A DNA stretch of 33,700 bases from Chara braunii (GCA_003427395.1 BFEA01000002.1:9758250-9791949); one strand, 5' to 3'; shown: positions 19,800 through 30,062, numbered from the stretch's first letter. Numbers and translations: made by a program. Notes: generated by a model not told the origin, from the letters alone.

Positions 19800-21540
19800 C
19801 TACTTGTTCTCTCTAGCTTTATATGGCAGTAGAGGATAAGAAGGGGCAGAAAAAAAAAGTCAAAAAACTCAAATTTTCAGAAAAATTTTGGCAGCATCTA
19901 CCCTCCCTCCGTTGGGATCGGGTTCGGGACAATGTCCCTCTAAGATGACAGTCGAAAACAAATCCTAGCCTACCTAAGATACGGATGGTGCCGAATTCCA
20001 GGCTCGAACGGAGTCCACACGTCTTTTAGTCCGGTTTCTTCGAATATAAGGCGAGGGTTGTATTCGAGGGAATTTGGCCTATCCCACCCTCGAGCGCGAT
20101 TCCGACCAGCAGAACTCGACCCTTAGTCAGAAACTCAAAATCGGATGGGGTGGTACCTGTTCTTTAAATTTTTAGGCCACTATATGAATTTTAAGAAATT
20201 TTTAAAATTTTAATTGATAAAAAATCTAAATATACGAGAAATTACCAGTACTACACTCCCAGTACCTAAGGGGGGTAAGTACAAATCCAAACCGAAGCTC
20301 AAGGCAAGCTCCAAGTCCTTTTTGTCCTTTGTTTGGATTACTTTTTGTCAAAATTAGATTTAATTTTAAAAAAAACTCGTTTTTTTTTTTTTTTATTCCT
20401 TAGATTGGCAAGACAGATCCTACCCTAATGCAGATATGTCCCGTCAACCATTTTTATCCCTTTTTTTGTATTTTTTATATTAATTAAATAAAATTAGAAT
20501 TAATTTGAATAAATTTCTTTTCTTATTTTATATCTCTTAAGGGTTGGGATATATCGAGGTCTGCCAATTTTTAAAATTTACTGGTGAAGAAAAATATTTC
20601 TAAGAAATTTCTAAAACTTTTGGCAGCATTCCCCCCCCTTCCCTCGTTGGGATTGGATTCGGGACGGGTCCCTTAATTAAAGCTTCCGGAAGGAAAACCA
20701 AAGTAAAATAAATGAAAAGCAAAAAATTGATTTTTAATAATTTTTTAGATATATATTTATTATTTTTATCAATTTTATTTACAAAAATTCAAATTACTTC
20801 TTTCCTTTCGTGCATATATCCCATGCGAAAGATTCCCGAGTCTCCTCGGTTCTCGTCCGCAGCAAGGTCCAAAAGTTACAATTAATTCTAACCCTAATAT
20901 ATTCTTACTTGTTTTAATCATGTCTTAGGGTTTCCTCCCCAATTAGGGTTTCCCTCAATTAGGGCTTAGGGTTTTGCGCGCCACCGCACACGCACCGTAA
21001 ACCCCGTATCACCGCGGAGTTTTTTTGTGGTAGATCATATATGTCAAAAACAAAAAGTTATCGATTTTTTTTAATTTTATTATTATCCCTTTTGTTTCAA
21101 ACGAATTAACAATGAAAATTACAATTCCCTTATATTTTTTTTCCAGTTTCGTTTCTGTTGAGGGTTGTTGTTTTTCCAAATGGAGCCTGTTCTTCCCGAC
21201 TAATGTCTCAAAACGTCGGGAAAAATAAACGGAACAACTTCGCCTGAAGCAGGCATCCTCAAATTCCTTTCCAATTTTCCGAAATTCAAAAAAAAAAAAA
21301 AAATATATTATCGGAATAATATTTAAAAAAATAAAAAAAATTGATTATCTTCAATCCTTGTCGTTATATTTTCTCGAAAAGAGTACCAGAAGTTTCGTCT
21401 TGACGCAAGGAAGAACTTTGATCTGGGGGCGGCTTGCGAAAAAACGCCCGGATCAGGAGATATCGCAAAAAAAAATGATAAAAAAATATAAAAAATATGA
21501 AACTAGTCCAGATGAACTAATCCAACAGACTAATTAGCAC
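19800..21540. other. AT-rich decayed sequence with direct repeats and telobox-like motifs
   Basis: No gene is recognised. A block TTTTGGCAGCAT...CCCTC-GTTGGGAT-GG-TTCGGGAC occurs at about 19885-19935 and again at about 20618-20670, about 733 bp apart, so the interval may be a decayed LTR-type repeat. At 20925-20975 three or four TTAGGGTTT-type words (plant telobox / telomere-like) cluster. Several A/T homopolymers lie between. Confidence 0.4.
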
Positions 21541-21748
21541 GTGGCTAATCAGCCTGCGCACCCCCGTTCAATTGGGGAAGGTCGAGGCCTTGGGGGTGCA
21601 GTCCCCTCCCCGGTAACGGCGCCCGGGGAGTTGTCGTCCACTATTCGCTGAGGCCAAGGGCAACACCGTTTGTCACTCGTTGCGCCCGCGTCAGAGGTCC
21701 TCAGCGATCAGTACTAGTAGGGTAGTTGGGTTTGTGTAGTCTGTCACA
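21541..21748. other. LTR/primer-site-like GC-rich block
   Basis: After an AT-rich stretch come GGCCTTGGGGGTGCAGTCCCC and ACGGCGCCCGGGGAGTTGTCG. Both recall motifs near the LTR end and primer site of plant Ty3/gypsy elements. At 21749 TGTCACACCCC, a common start of plant gypsy LTRs, follows. No paired LTR was found, so this is tentative. Confidence 0.3.
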
Positions 21749-21779
21749 CCCCCTCTCAGGGACGCTACGGGTGACCATA

Positions 21780-22188
21780 CCCACGAGCCAAAACAAAACT
21801 CGTTTCACAGATATCAGCGAGAGACTCGCCGAGAGTAACCCTGATTCAAACCTAGATCTGATTCACCGAGAACATCAAGAGTAGAGCGAGCCCAAAACAA
21901 GGTTCTATTCATAAAGATCACCAGGGGTAACAGCAAGCCAAACAAGGCTCGATTCGATGTGAGCAGCAAGATTAATCGACGGCCAAAACAAGATTTGATT
22001 CACCGAGATCATCAAGAGTAGAGCAAGCCCAAAACAAGGCTCTATTCACAAAGAACAGCAAGAGTAACAACAAGCCAAACAAGGCTCGATTCGATGTGAC
22101 CAGCAAGATTAATCGACAACCAAAACAAGATCTGATTCACCAAGATCATTAAGAGTAGAGCGAGCCCAAAACAAAACTTTGTTCACAG
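21780..22188 (+). repeat. Higher-order tandem repeat: 137-bp unit of three 45-47-bp monomers
   Basis: Unit starts at 21856, 21993 and 22130 are exactly 137 bp apart; the third unit is partial. Each unit splits into three related monomers of 47, 45 and 45 bp, each ending (A)GCC(C)AAAACAAG(G) or a close variant and containing CAAGA. Degenerate monomers flank both sides (21780-21855 and after 22178). The array is non-coding and may sit inside an LTR starting at 21749. Confidence 0.88.
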
Positions 22189-22406
22189 TTGTAGGCAATT
22201 ACATTAAAACGAAAGTTGTTTTCCCATATACTTTCTCTAACCCTTTCTTTCCTGTTCTTCTTCCCCGACTGATTCCCTCTTTTCTCTTCTCCCTTGAACG
22301 CTGGTCTGGTTTACCCTAACCCTAATCTAAGATATCCATACCAACCAGCCAGTCTCTGTCGAGCCAATACTGTATACCAATCAAGCCTCTACCCGGTCTC
22401 TTCTTC
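22189..22406. other. Unassigned C/T-rich spacer
   Basis: No gene or repeat is seen between the tandem array and the poly(T) tract. If a solo LTR begins at 21749, its end should be in here; no clear CA terminus with target duplication was found. Confidence 0.35.
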
Positions 22407-22558
22407 TTTTTTTTTTTTTTTTCTTTTTTTTAAGCCCCCCCCCCTGCAATGCTAGTGGTGCTGATAAGAGCAGACACCACTAGCACCTGAGGAGGGGCTC
22501 CATCTCTTGGTGGGGAGCATCACCTGCTGGAAAACGGGTCCAGCGTCCCATTACAGAT
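22407..22558 (-). mobile_element. Tail-only LINE copy with perfect third hairpin (T8)
   Basis: Poly(T) 22407-22431, a C run, a perfect 11-bp hairpin (22450-22460 with 22475-22485, 14-base loop), and the minus-strand tail module at 22497-22549. It sits just beyond the probable tail of LINE B and is best read as a separate, severely 5'-truncated insertion. Confidence 0.65.
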
Positions 22559-22860
22559 TTGAAAAACAGAATGAATACAGGCTGAATCAAGAGGAAGTAG
22601 CTGTGAACCCTGCCAGCATTGATTACTCTGGCAACCAGAGGATTGGTTGTGTAGGTTTGCTAAGGGAGGGGAGAGAACCTCTTCCCCCCAGTACCAGGCG
22701 CCAGATATCTACTGTTAAAGAACTAGTTCCTCCCACCCTCCTTGAAAAAGCTGAGTTAAAAAAACTGAGGAAAAAGAAAATCTTCACCCTAAAACCAGCG
22801 CCAGATATCTGCTGCTACATATCTGTTTCCTGCTACACAGGGGATCGACCGAGCAGACCT
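22559..22860. repeat. Spacer with a 100-bp-spaced direct repeat
   Basis: GCGCCAGATATCT(A/G)CTG occurs near 22697 and 22799, within a loosely repeated unit of about 102 bp. A plus-strand frame (22507-22875) runs through both it and the antisense LINE tail, which argues against it being a gene. Confidence 0.45.
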
Positions 22861-25800
22861 GTACCACTTCCTTAGTTTTTGGAAAGCATCCCCTGCTGAA
22901 GATCGAGTCCAGCATCCAAGCAGCCAGTAGTTTGTAGTGTAGTCGATTTGAACCTTGAATTCCACCATCGCCTTCCATATCTCTTCCGTGTCTCTTTACT
23001 CAAAACTGGTACCAAGGCTGCTGCTCACTCCAAGCTCGAGTTACTCAGGTTGCCGGTTTAACAGCTCCAGCGGAGGGCAAGGAACATAGAATGAGCGGGG
23101 TCCTCCCCAGGGGGCTCCGGGGAGGATTGTGAAGGCCATGGAGCACATTTATAGCAACACTTCTGCCAGTGACAGGCCGTGGGGTGGGAAAGGATCTGGG
23201 AGATCCAAGGGAGAGCGTAATGCGAATGAGGGTTCTATGTTAGTCCAATCTTTGAAAACTAAGTGGTGAGCTCTTATTCTATCTAACTCTCTAAGCCCTT
23301 CTCCCTGATCCCCGCTCCATTCTACCTTTGCAATCCATCTCTCCCTTTCCCCTCCTACCCAGTCAGTGCAAAAAGTCGTGATTCGTTTCCTGACATCTCC
23401 CATTTGCTTGAACTGGTCTAATTGCACTTTTGTGTCCAACCATCTACGTGTGAGCTCAAGGTGTATTTGTTGTTGAATCTGTTCAGTAATTTATGCGCCC
23501 TCCACCCGTACCTTTTCCATAGCCAGGGTGCATCTTTGCCACCATAATGCCCATATCACTTCCCTCCTTCCCAGTCTGTACATGTTCCCAACAAAGGTCG
23601 AAGTTGTTCCTACCGGCAACCAGTGTCCTGCCAATATAGCTTGCCATCACCAGGGTCAGGGGATGTCTGGTTCCATTTCTGCCATATGCGGTCCAACCAC
23701 CTTCATATGTATTGGGCAATTGAACGCTGCATGAAAATATGTTCAATGGTTTCTGCCTTCTTGTGGAAGGGGAAGAGACTCTGACATCGCTGGCACCACG
23801 GAGGCAACAAGCTTTTTTGTTCAAGGTTTGTACGGTCAGTTAACCAGTCGTTGGTTGGCAGGCAGCGGTGGGCTATCTGCCACTGCAGAGAGGTAATTTT
23901 CATGGGTTTGTACTTTTGTTCTTTAAACCATTGGATTGGAGTCAGGAGAGCCCGATCCACATTTAATTGTCTGGCCCATCGATCATTAATTGTGTCCCTT
24001 AGGCGTCGTTTAGGTCTAAGCATTTTATAGACCGATTTAATCGACAGCTGGTGCAGATTAATGTGGCTTGTCCCGGGGGAACCCTTCTTTGGGGGGGATT
24101 GCCAGATCCATTCCACTGGGTCCAAAGCCAGCTCCTGGATTGGTTTGTCTGGCTGGAACGCCACCTTCAGTCTTTTTTCTTCGATAACCCTTACTTGGTG
24201 CACTGATACTCTGTCCCTCCATTCCAAGGGAGCTCTACTCCCTTGGAGGGTGTCTGTACTGGTGGTGCCGTAGGACTCAACTAAGACAGTTTGGGGCGAC
24301 ACCATATTTATCAGGCAAACCCTCAATGGGGTCTCTGAGCTTGCTACCCAATCACCTTCTCTCAAGGAGGGGCCGCGTTTGAGGATACGGTACCACTCTA
24401 GTGGGATGATTTACATAAGATTTTCCAGAGCTTCCTCAACGTGGTGGCAATATCTTAGGGTTGCTCGCAATTGTTCCCATGTTTTCCAATCTTGTCTTTC
24501 ATTGTCTCATAAATCCCCTACCCTAAGTATACCGTGATTAACCCAGTTTTTCCAGGGTGGTGATGAGCTCGTCATAACACAACCCTTTGTGTCTGTCACC
24601 CATCTATTCTCAAAGAAGGGTTGGCGATGGACCTCCTCCCAGCGGTCAGGGTGAGTTCGTTCTGGGAACGGGAGTTTGTGCCATGTTTGCAACAGAGATG
24701 GCCGAAATTTGACCAGTAATTGACCTCCTCCTTCCTCCCCCTCCTTTTTATGTGGGAGTTTACGCGGGATTGACTAGAACCGGTCTTCTAGCCAAGTCAG
24801 TGGGTGAATCGTATGGGGGGTGGTCGAGGCCAAACGGGCCAGGAGTTCCAAAGCTAGAACATACCACGGGCTTTGAGGGGCAAAAATTAATTTTTTAATC
24901 AATTTTATTTGTAATGTCTGCGCCTGCGTGGCCGGATCGAGAATTCTCAAGCCTCCTCCTACTTTTGGTTGGATAATCGAGTCTTAGGCCACTCGGCTTA
25001 TTACGTTATCCTGCTCTTCATTCCCTCTCCACAAGAAGGCGGTTGCCTTTTTCCTCAAACCCCTCAAAGTTGTTTTACTCAACGGCCATAACAAAGACTT
25101 GTACCATAAGGATGCAAATACCACATTGTTGAGCACCAAAGCCCAACCAAAAAGGGATGTGGGTTTATTTTTCCAACTACTTAGTTTATGTAAGGCTGGG
25201 GTGCTGATCCATTCGTCATTGGTTGGGGGTCGTCCCCCTGCAGTCATGGATACCCCTATAATTCTTATTGGGTTATTTAATGGTGTTCATGCAACACGTG
25301 GTGTTTCTGGGGGGTGTCCGCCTTGGTGGTAAATCCACCATCCTTGTGTCTTGGACCCCCAGTTCACCGTCATGTCCAAAACCTTGGCAAACCTTTTCAT
25401 CAACCGTTGCATTTCCTTCATGTTACGGTGTGTGGCCTCCGCTATTATCGTGAGATCGTCCGCGAACAAGGAACATACCAGGATTGCCTCCTCCAGGATG
25501 GCTGTAATCCGTATTTTGGCGATGTTCTTGTTTGTTCGAAGGTTGGAAGCTAATGCCTCCATGATGATTAGGAAAAGGAAGGGGGCAATAGGGTCTCCTT
25601 GGCGGACCGAATGTTCTAAGTGCAGGGGTGGCACGGAATTTTCATTGACTTGAACACATGTAGTGGCGTTTTGATGCAGGATTTGTATCCATCGTCTAAA
25701 ATCCGGACCAAAATTCATTTTTACGAGACACTTATCCAAAAACAGCCAGTCCACATGGTCATAGGCTTTTTTCGAAATCAATGAAGATCAAGGCCGCGTT

Positions 25801-26257
25801 TTGGCGGGAGTGTTTCGTAAGCTAAAGGATCTCGTTGATCAACTACATGTTTTCCTGTATATTCTTACTTTTCATGAAACCACTTTGTGTCGAATGAATG
25901 ATATCCTCCATTACCGGAATCATCCTATTTGTCAGAGCTTTGAACAACATTTTGTAGACTACCGTGAAAAGCATTATTGGTTTGTAGTTTCTGAGGTTCA
26001 TTTTATCCCATTTTTTATATAAGAGCGTTAGTATCCCTTGCCCCACCCTTTCCCCTCTCCTGTGAGTCATACTTCGTTATAGAAGTTCATAACTTCCTGA
26101 CCCATAAAATCCTAAGTGGTTTCCCAGAATTCCTTGGGGAATCCGTCTATCCTGGGAGTCTTGTCCTCCTTCATTTGAAGAAGGGCAGTCCATATTTCAG
26201 TTTTGGAGAGCGAGGCTTCTAAGGCGATACGTTGTTCAAGCGTTAGTGTCTTGTTAA

Positions 26258-27410
26258 TTTTTTTTTATTATTATAAGAAAACCCCGTATTTACAGGAAGG
26301 AGTGATGGTAAGAGGATACACTCCTTCCCGATTCACGGAGGGCTCCAATCTATTGGTGGGGAGCAACACCTGCTGGAAAGTGGGTCCGACGTCCCCTTGA
26401 ATACAATATCATATCAGTAGCATTGATCCAAGAAAAACGACCAATACCCCCTTCCATCCAAAAATAGAAGAGTTTTAATGTCTCTTCACCCATCCTGGAC
26501 GCCAGAAAGAACTTGCAAAACAAACACCTATCCTCATTCATTTTCATAACACCCCAAAAGAGGGAACCTTTTTCTCAAAGACTATTCAAGGGGCTATCCA
26601 TACCAAGAAACAAGGACTAAACAGTTACTTGGAGGGGGAAAGAAGTCTGGAAACTCACAGACAGGACAGAGGGTAGTAGAAGAGTCATGAAAAATCAGCC
26701 GATAATTCCTCTTGATGGACTCTTGAGAGTTAGTGTGTCCTTCTTTCCAAATTACTTTACCCAGTCTCCCTCCCCGGTCCCCGCCCAACCAGCATTTGTT
26801 GAAAAGATTGATTTGATGCCAAATATCATTTCATAAGGAAAACTGAAGAAGTTTTTCTTTTAATTGTTGCCAATTAACCGAAATTATTGTTTGAATATGT
26901 TGCTTGATAGAATCTGTAAAATCCGGTCTATCCAATCGGGCACCCTCCATTTCAAAGGTGCATCTTCTTGTCCAAATTGCCCAGATGATGACTTTTCTAC
27001 TTATTGAGAATAAATTAGCAGTAAACTCATCCTTTTGGCCGGGATGCCAACAATCCAGAAGAAGGGTCTTCCAGTCTCATGGCCACGCCTGGGACGTACC
27101 CAACTGGTTTCAGATCCTTACCCACCATCTCCACAGTCAGATCGACCCTGGACATTGCAAGAAAATATGCTCAATCGTTTCATGAATAAGTTTAGAAGGA
27201 AACGATGATTTACATAGTTTGCACCATGGGAAGGTTAATCCCTTCTGTTCCGACGATGTCCTATCAATAATACAATCATTTGTGGGGAGACGTTTATAAA
27301 CAATTTGTCATTGTAGAGAGGCTATATTAGCAAGTTTGATTCTGGTTGGTTGAAAACACTTAAGTTTTCTCAGATTGTCCTTACTCACGTTCTAAGAACT
27401 CATTTATCAG
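26258..27410 (-). mobile_element. LINE C, 5'-truncated LINE inserted in LINE B
   Basis: Poly(T) begins at 26258. A perfect 10-bp third hairpin (26295-26304 with 26319-26328) and the tail module (26342-26396) follow, then a 3' UTR and the ORF2 C-terminal half up to about 27410. LINE B protein similarity stops on one side (…DHLINE) and resumes on the other near 26240 (TLTLEQRIALEASL), which locates the insertion. No clean target duplication was identified. Confidence 0.75.
26594..27400 (-). pseudogene. LINE C ORF2 C-terminal fragment
   Basis: In shifting frames the minus strand encodes CFQPTRIKLANIASLQWQ, a zf-RVT-like region with PWCKLC...ETIEHIFLQC, and a degraded C terminus ending near PDFFPP at 26594. 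Unlike LINEs A and B, the last Cys of the zinc motif is retained, so this copy shows the ancestral ligand set. Several stops and frameshifts are present. Confidence 0.75.
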
Positions 27411-27647
27411 GTGATCATGTTGTGACATGTCAGATTTGTCTACATGGGACAAGAAAAGATCTTTGTAGAAGTGTTTCTATTGTGCAGCGAACTGTGGTTG
27501 TGGCCGAGTCTGCTTCCTTGGCATTCGGTTCGTAAAGTGCTTCTATTGTGGTTTTGTGAATATATGCTTTAGCCAGGTTGAAGAAGTGAAAATCCATCAC
27601 CCGTTCGGTAGAGAGACGAGATAATCGCGCCCTCGTTTGGGCTCCTT

Positions 27648-27969
27648 AACAGCCATTTCGTCAAAACGGACGTATTATATTTTTTGAACGAAATCAAAAC
27701 TGACTTTTTTTGCCAAAATCCGGTCGGAATTTTTTGCTCCTGGGGGTCTGGCGTTCCCAGATGGCCGGACCTCCTACATGTAAAAAAAAATAATAATAAA
27801 AAATTGTTTGTATCTGGTCTCAACCATAGACCAGATACATGTAGGGGGTCTGGCGTTCTGGGAACGCCGAGCCCCCAGGAGCAAAAAATTCCGAACGGAT
27901 TTTGGCAAAAAAGTGAGTTTTGATTTCGTTCAAAAAATATAATATGTTCGTTTTGACGAAATGGCTGTT
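27648..27969. mobile_element. MITE copy 2 with 4-bp target duplication (CCTT)
   Basis: This 322-bp element has inverted repeats of about 115-120 bp (AACAGCCATTTCGTCAAAAC at both ends) and a small central palindrome around GTATCTGGTCT/AGACCAGATAC. CCTT flanks it at 27644-27647 and 27970-27973. Deleting the element and one CCTT restores the LINE B frame across RWQG, matching LINE A RWQGN and the LSRH block after it. Non-coding; same family as 3310-3466. Confidence 0.92.
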
Positions 27970-29079
27970 CCTTGCCATCTGTATTAAGCATGTCTGAAAA
28001 GTTGATCTTTCAATTCTTGTACGTGGGTTAGTAGTTCATCAGATTTTTGTTCCTGCCCTTACGAAATTTGCTCTTGTTCTGCGTCTACTAGGCGCTGCAT
28101 GATTGTGACTTCTTGTTGATATCTCTGAGCAGCCAGGTGTTTGGAATATTCGTTACATTTTTTTGCCATGAAGAACAAACCATCATTGAACCAGGTGATT
28201 TGTGATGCTTGTTGGGGGCGGTGGTCTTTCCAGAAGTCCCAGGCGCGTAGGTATTTTTGAAAGAAGTTAGTTTTGAGTAAGGAAGTGTTTAGTTTGTAGT
28301 AACTGGCCCCTTGGTTAGACCGTTTACGAAATGTCAACACCCCTATACACATTCTATGGTCTAGTCCGGGGTATGGGTTGGTCGGTAGTATTGCTGTTAC
28401 AGAGAAGCCTCCACCTAGTTCCTCTGTGGCCAGGATTAGGTCTATTCGAGATCTTGAGAGTCTGGTGGGGTCATTGTTTTGGATGCATGTAAAGGTCTTT
28501 TCAGTAGGGTAGGTGCGTCTGAAAGTGTCAAAAAGTGAGAGCAGGGTGCACAGGTCTTTCAACATTTGTTCATCCTCTTCCGCATTATGAGCAGAGGTGT
28601 GGGGGACCCTCCATCTGTCCAACCACCTATCTGGTGCTGCATTGAAGTCCCTTGCTAAGATCAGGGGGACATCCGAGGTGGGGATTGTTTCCATTTTCTG
28701 AAAAAAAGGCCCTCCGTTCCCTGGTCGTGTTGGGAGCGTATATGGAGATTATGCATACAACTTCTAGTTCCAACATGCCCAGTATTTTGACCCATCGACC
28801 TTCTTCCTCATCATTTTCCCAGTTGAGTATTTCGGGTCGCGAGTGTGGTGGAATCCAAATTGTTACACCTGTACTGTCTGGACAGGAGGCAAAAGTTTGA
28901 TAGCTTTGGAAGGGCCAGACTTGTTTGTGGGCTCTATGGTGTTCGGGTGTGTCCATTAAATGGGTCTTCTGAACACAGACTACATCCGACCACGCTCTTC
29001 CCCCAACTCCCTTCACTAGATCCCATAACGCTTTAGTTTTTCTCCGGGTTGCGGGATGCTAAGCCATTCACATCAATTG

Positions 29080-30062
29080 TTATGATATCCAGGTCTGCTT
29101 GCTGCAGGATGTAATTCCATTTTTTATTCTTCCCGTATACCACCTCAACCCAATCCATTGTGAAGTTTTTGCAACCATTAGACCCTCCCCTATTTTCTGA
29201 GCAACTGGGTCCATTCCTATGACTCCCAGTCTACCCCCATATTGATGATATTTTTCCTTAGAATTGTGCAAATACGTGTGAGTAATTCTCAGTTGTTGAG
29301 TGTCCAGGAGCATGTTGTGTGTATTCCAAAGCCAACCAGCCTCCTTATTCTCTTCAAATCTCACGTAGAGGTCTTTGTAGGCCATCTTCAGTCCTTCTGT
29401 TGAGACACTAATGATGGTCATTTCTCCTGGTTCGTAGTGGTCGACGATGAAGTCTGTAATTGTCTGGGTCTTTAATATCCCTTCCTTTTGCATATGCCAT
29501 CCTTGTAGTATCATTCCTCCATAGGAGGGGGTATATGGGTCTTTGGACTCACCAGGTGACAAACCCAATTCTCATTTTTCGGCCTTTTTTCTAATTGGCA
29601 ATATCAGAACCTTATCCCCCTTCGGCATGCTTTTGTGATATAACCCTTTTTCAATTAGATGACGTATTTTAGCCCGCTTTGAGGGGCTTATTCCCTCTAC
29701 TGCGGCTGCCTCCCCCTCTCCTTGTTTGAGATGCAGGGTTATTAGGGGTTGTTGCTTGTCCTCGTTTATAGGCGGTTGGTCAGGGGGGTGTGGGGGGGGC
29801 TTGTCAGTCTGCTTGAATGTGTTGGATGTGTTTGTGGGAATGGGGGGTTGGAACTTCTGGTGCACAATGTTCCAGATTTTGTTCAAGACTTGTTGCCAGT
29901 CAGTTTATGGGGGCAGACCCTGCTCTAACGCCTGTTTTAAGTCTCTATCCGGTCTCACACCCCATTCTAGCTAGGTTACAGGGCAGCGCCACCCACCCCA
30001 GCGTCGACCTTCGTCGGCCAGATTGTAGCCTTTGGTCAAGTGTTGTAATTGCCTTCCACCCT
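29080..30062 (-). pseudogene. LINE B ORF1, distal part with conserved internal TGA
   Basis: From about 30062 the minus strand encodes RQLQHLTKG, QALEQGLPP and KIWNIVHQKFQPPIP, a Pro-rich linker, and then RHLIEKG...LILPIRKKAEK. A TGA at 29572-29574 follows. The same frame then continues ELGLSPGE...PSYGG to a stop at 29080, overlapping the first codons of the ORF2 frame. Position and flanks of the TGA match LINE A. DLYVRFEENKEAG is the counterpart of the RRM-like strand suggested there. The zinc-knuckle section is absent. Confidence 0.65.

Larger units (their letters stand above)
23149..29075 (-). pseudogene. LINE B ORF2 (interrupted by LINE C and a MITE)
   Basis: Endonuclease signatures are ITIDVNGL, VVCVQKTH, ARDFNAAPDRW (Arg for the usual Gly), SRIDLIL and DHRMC. 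RT signatures are VDWLFLDKC, VRQGDPIAPFLF and catalytic FADDL at 25452-25466. The zinc region has LPPWCQRC...ETIEHIFMQ, with the final Cys replaced by Arg. The C terminus ends DPFPPHG. Many frameshifts and stops are present, including TAG at 24774-24776, TGA at 24507-24509 and TGA at 23656-23658 where relatives have Trp, plus TAA at 24984-24986 at the same residue as a LINE A stop. The piece at 27970-27412 encodes the linker between endonuclease and RT. Confidence 0.85.

Noticed and set aside
19061-19800. rRNA fragment
   Set aside because: No rRNA landmark is recognisable and a single minus-strand frame stays open for about 245 codons with two stops.
21856-22188. CRISPR array
   Set aside because: Repeats are contiguous with related monomers and no unique spacers, in a plant-like context.
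22507-22875. Plus-strand 122-codon gene
   Set aside because: It reads antisense through two LINE tail modules and a local direct repeat; openness appears accidental.
12276-24986. Variant genetic code with TGA = Trp
   Set aside because: TAG and TAA also occur at Trp sites, frameshifts are frequent, and intact Trp codons are TGG; decay of silenced elements explains it.
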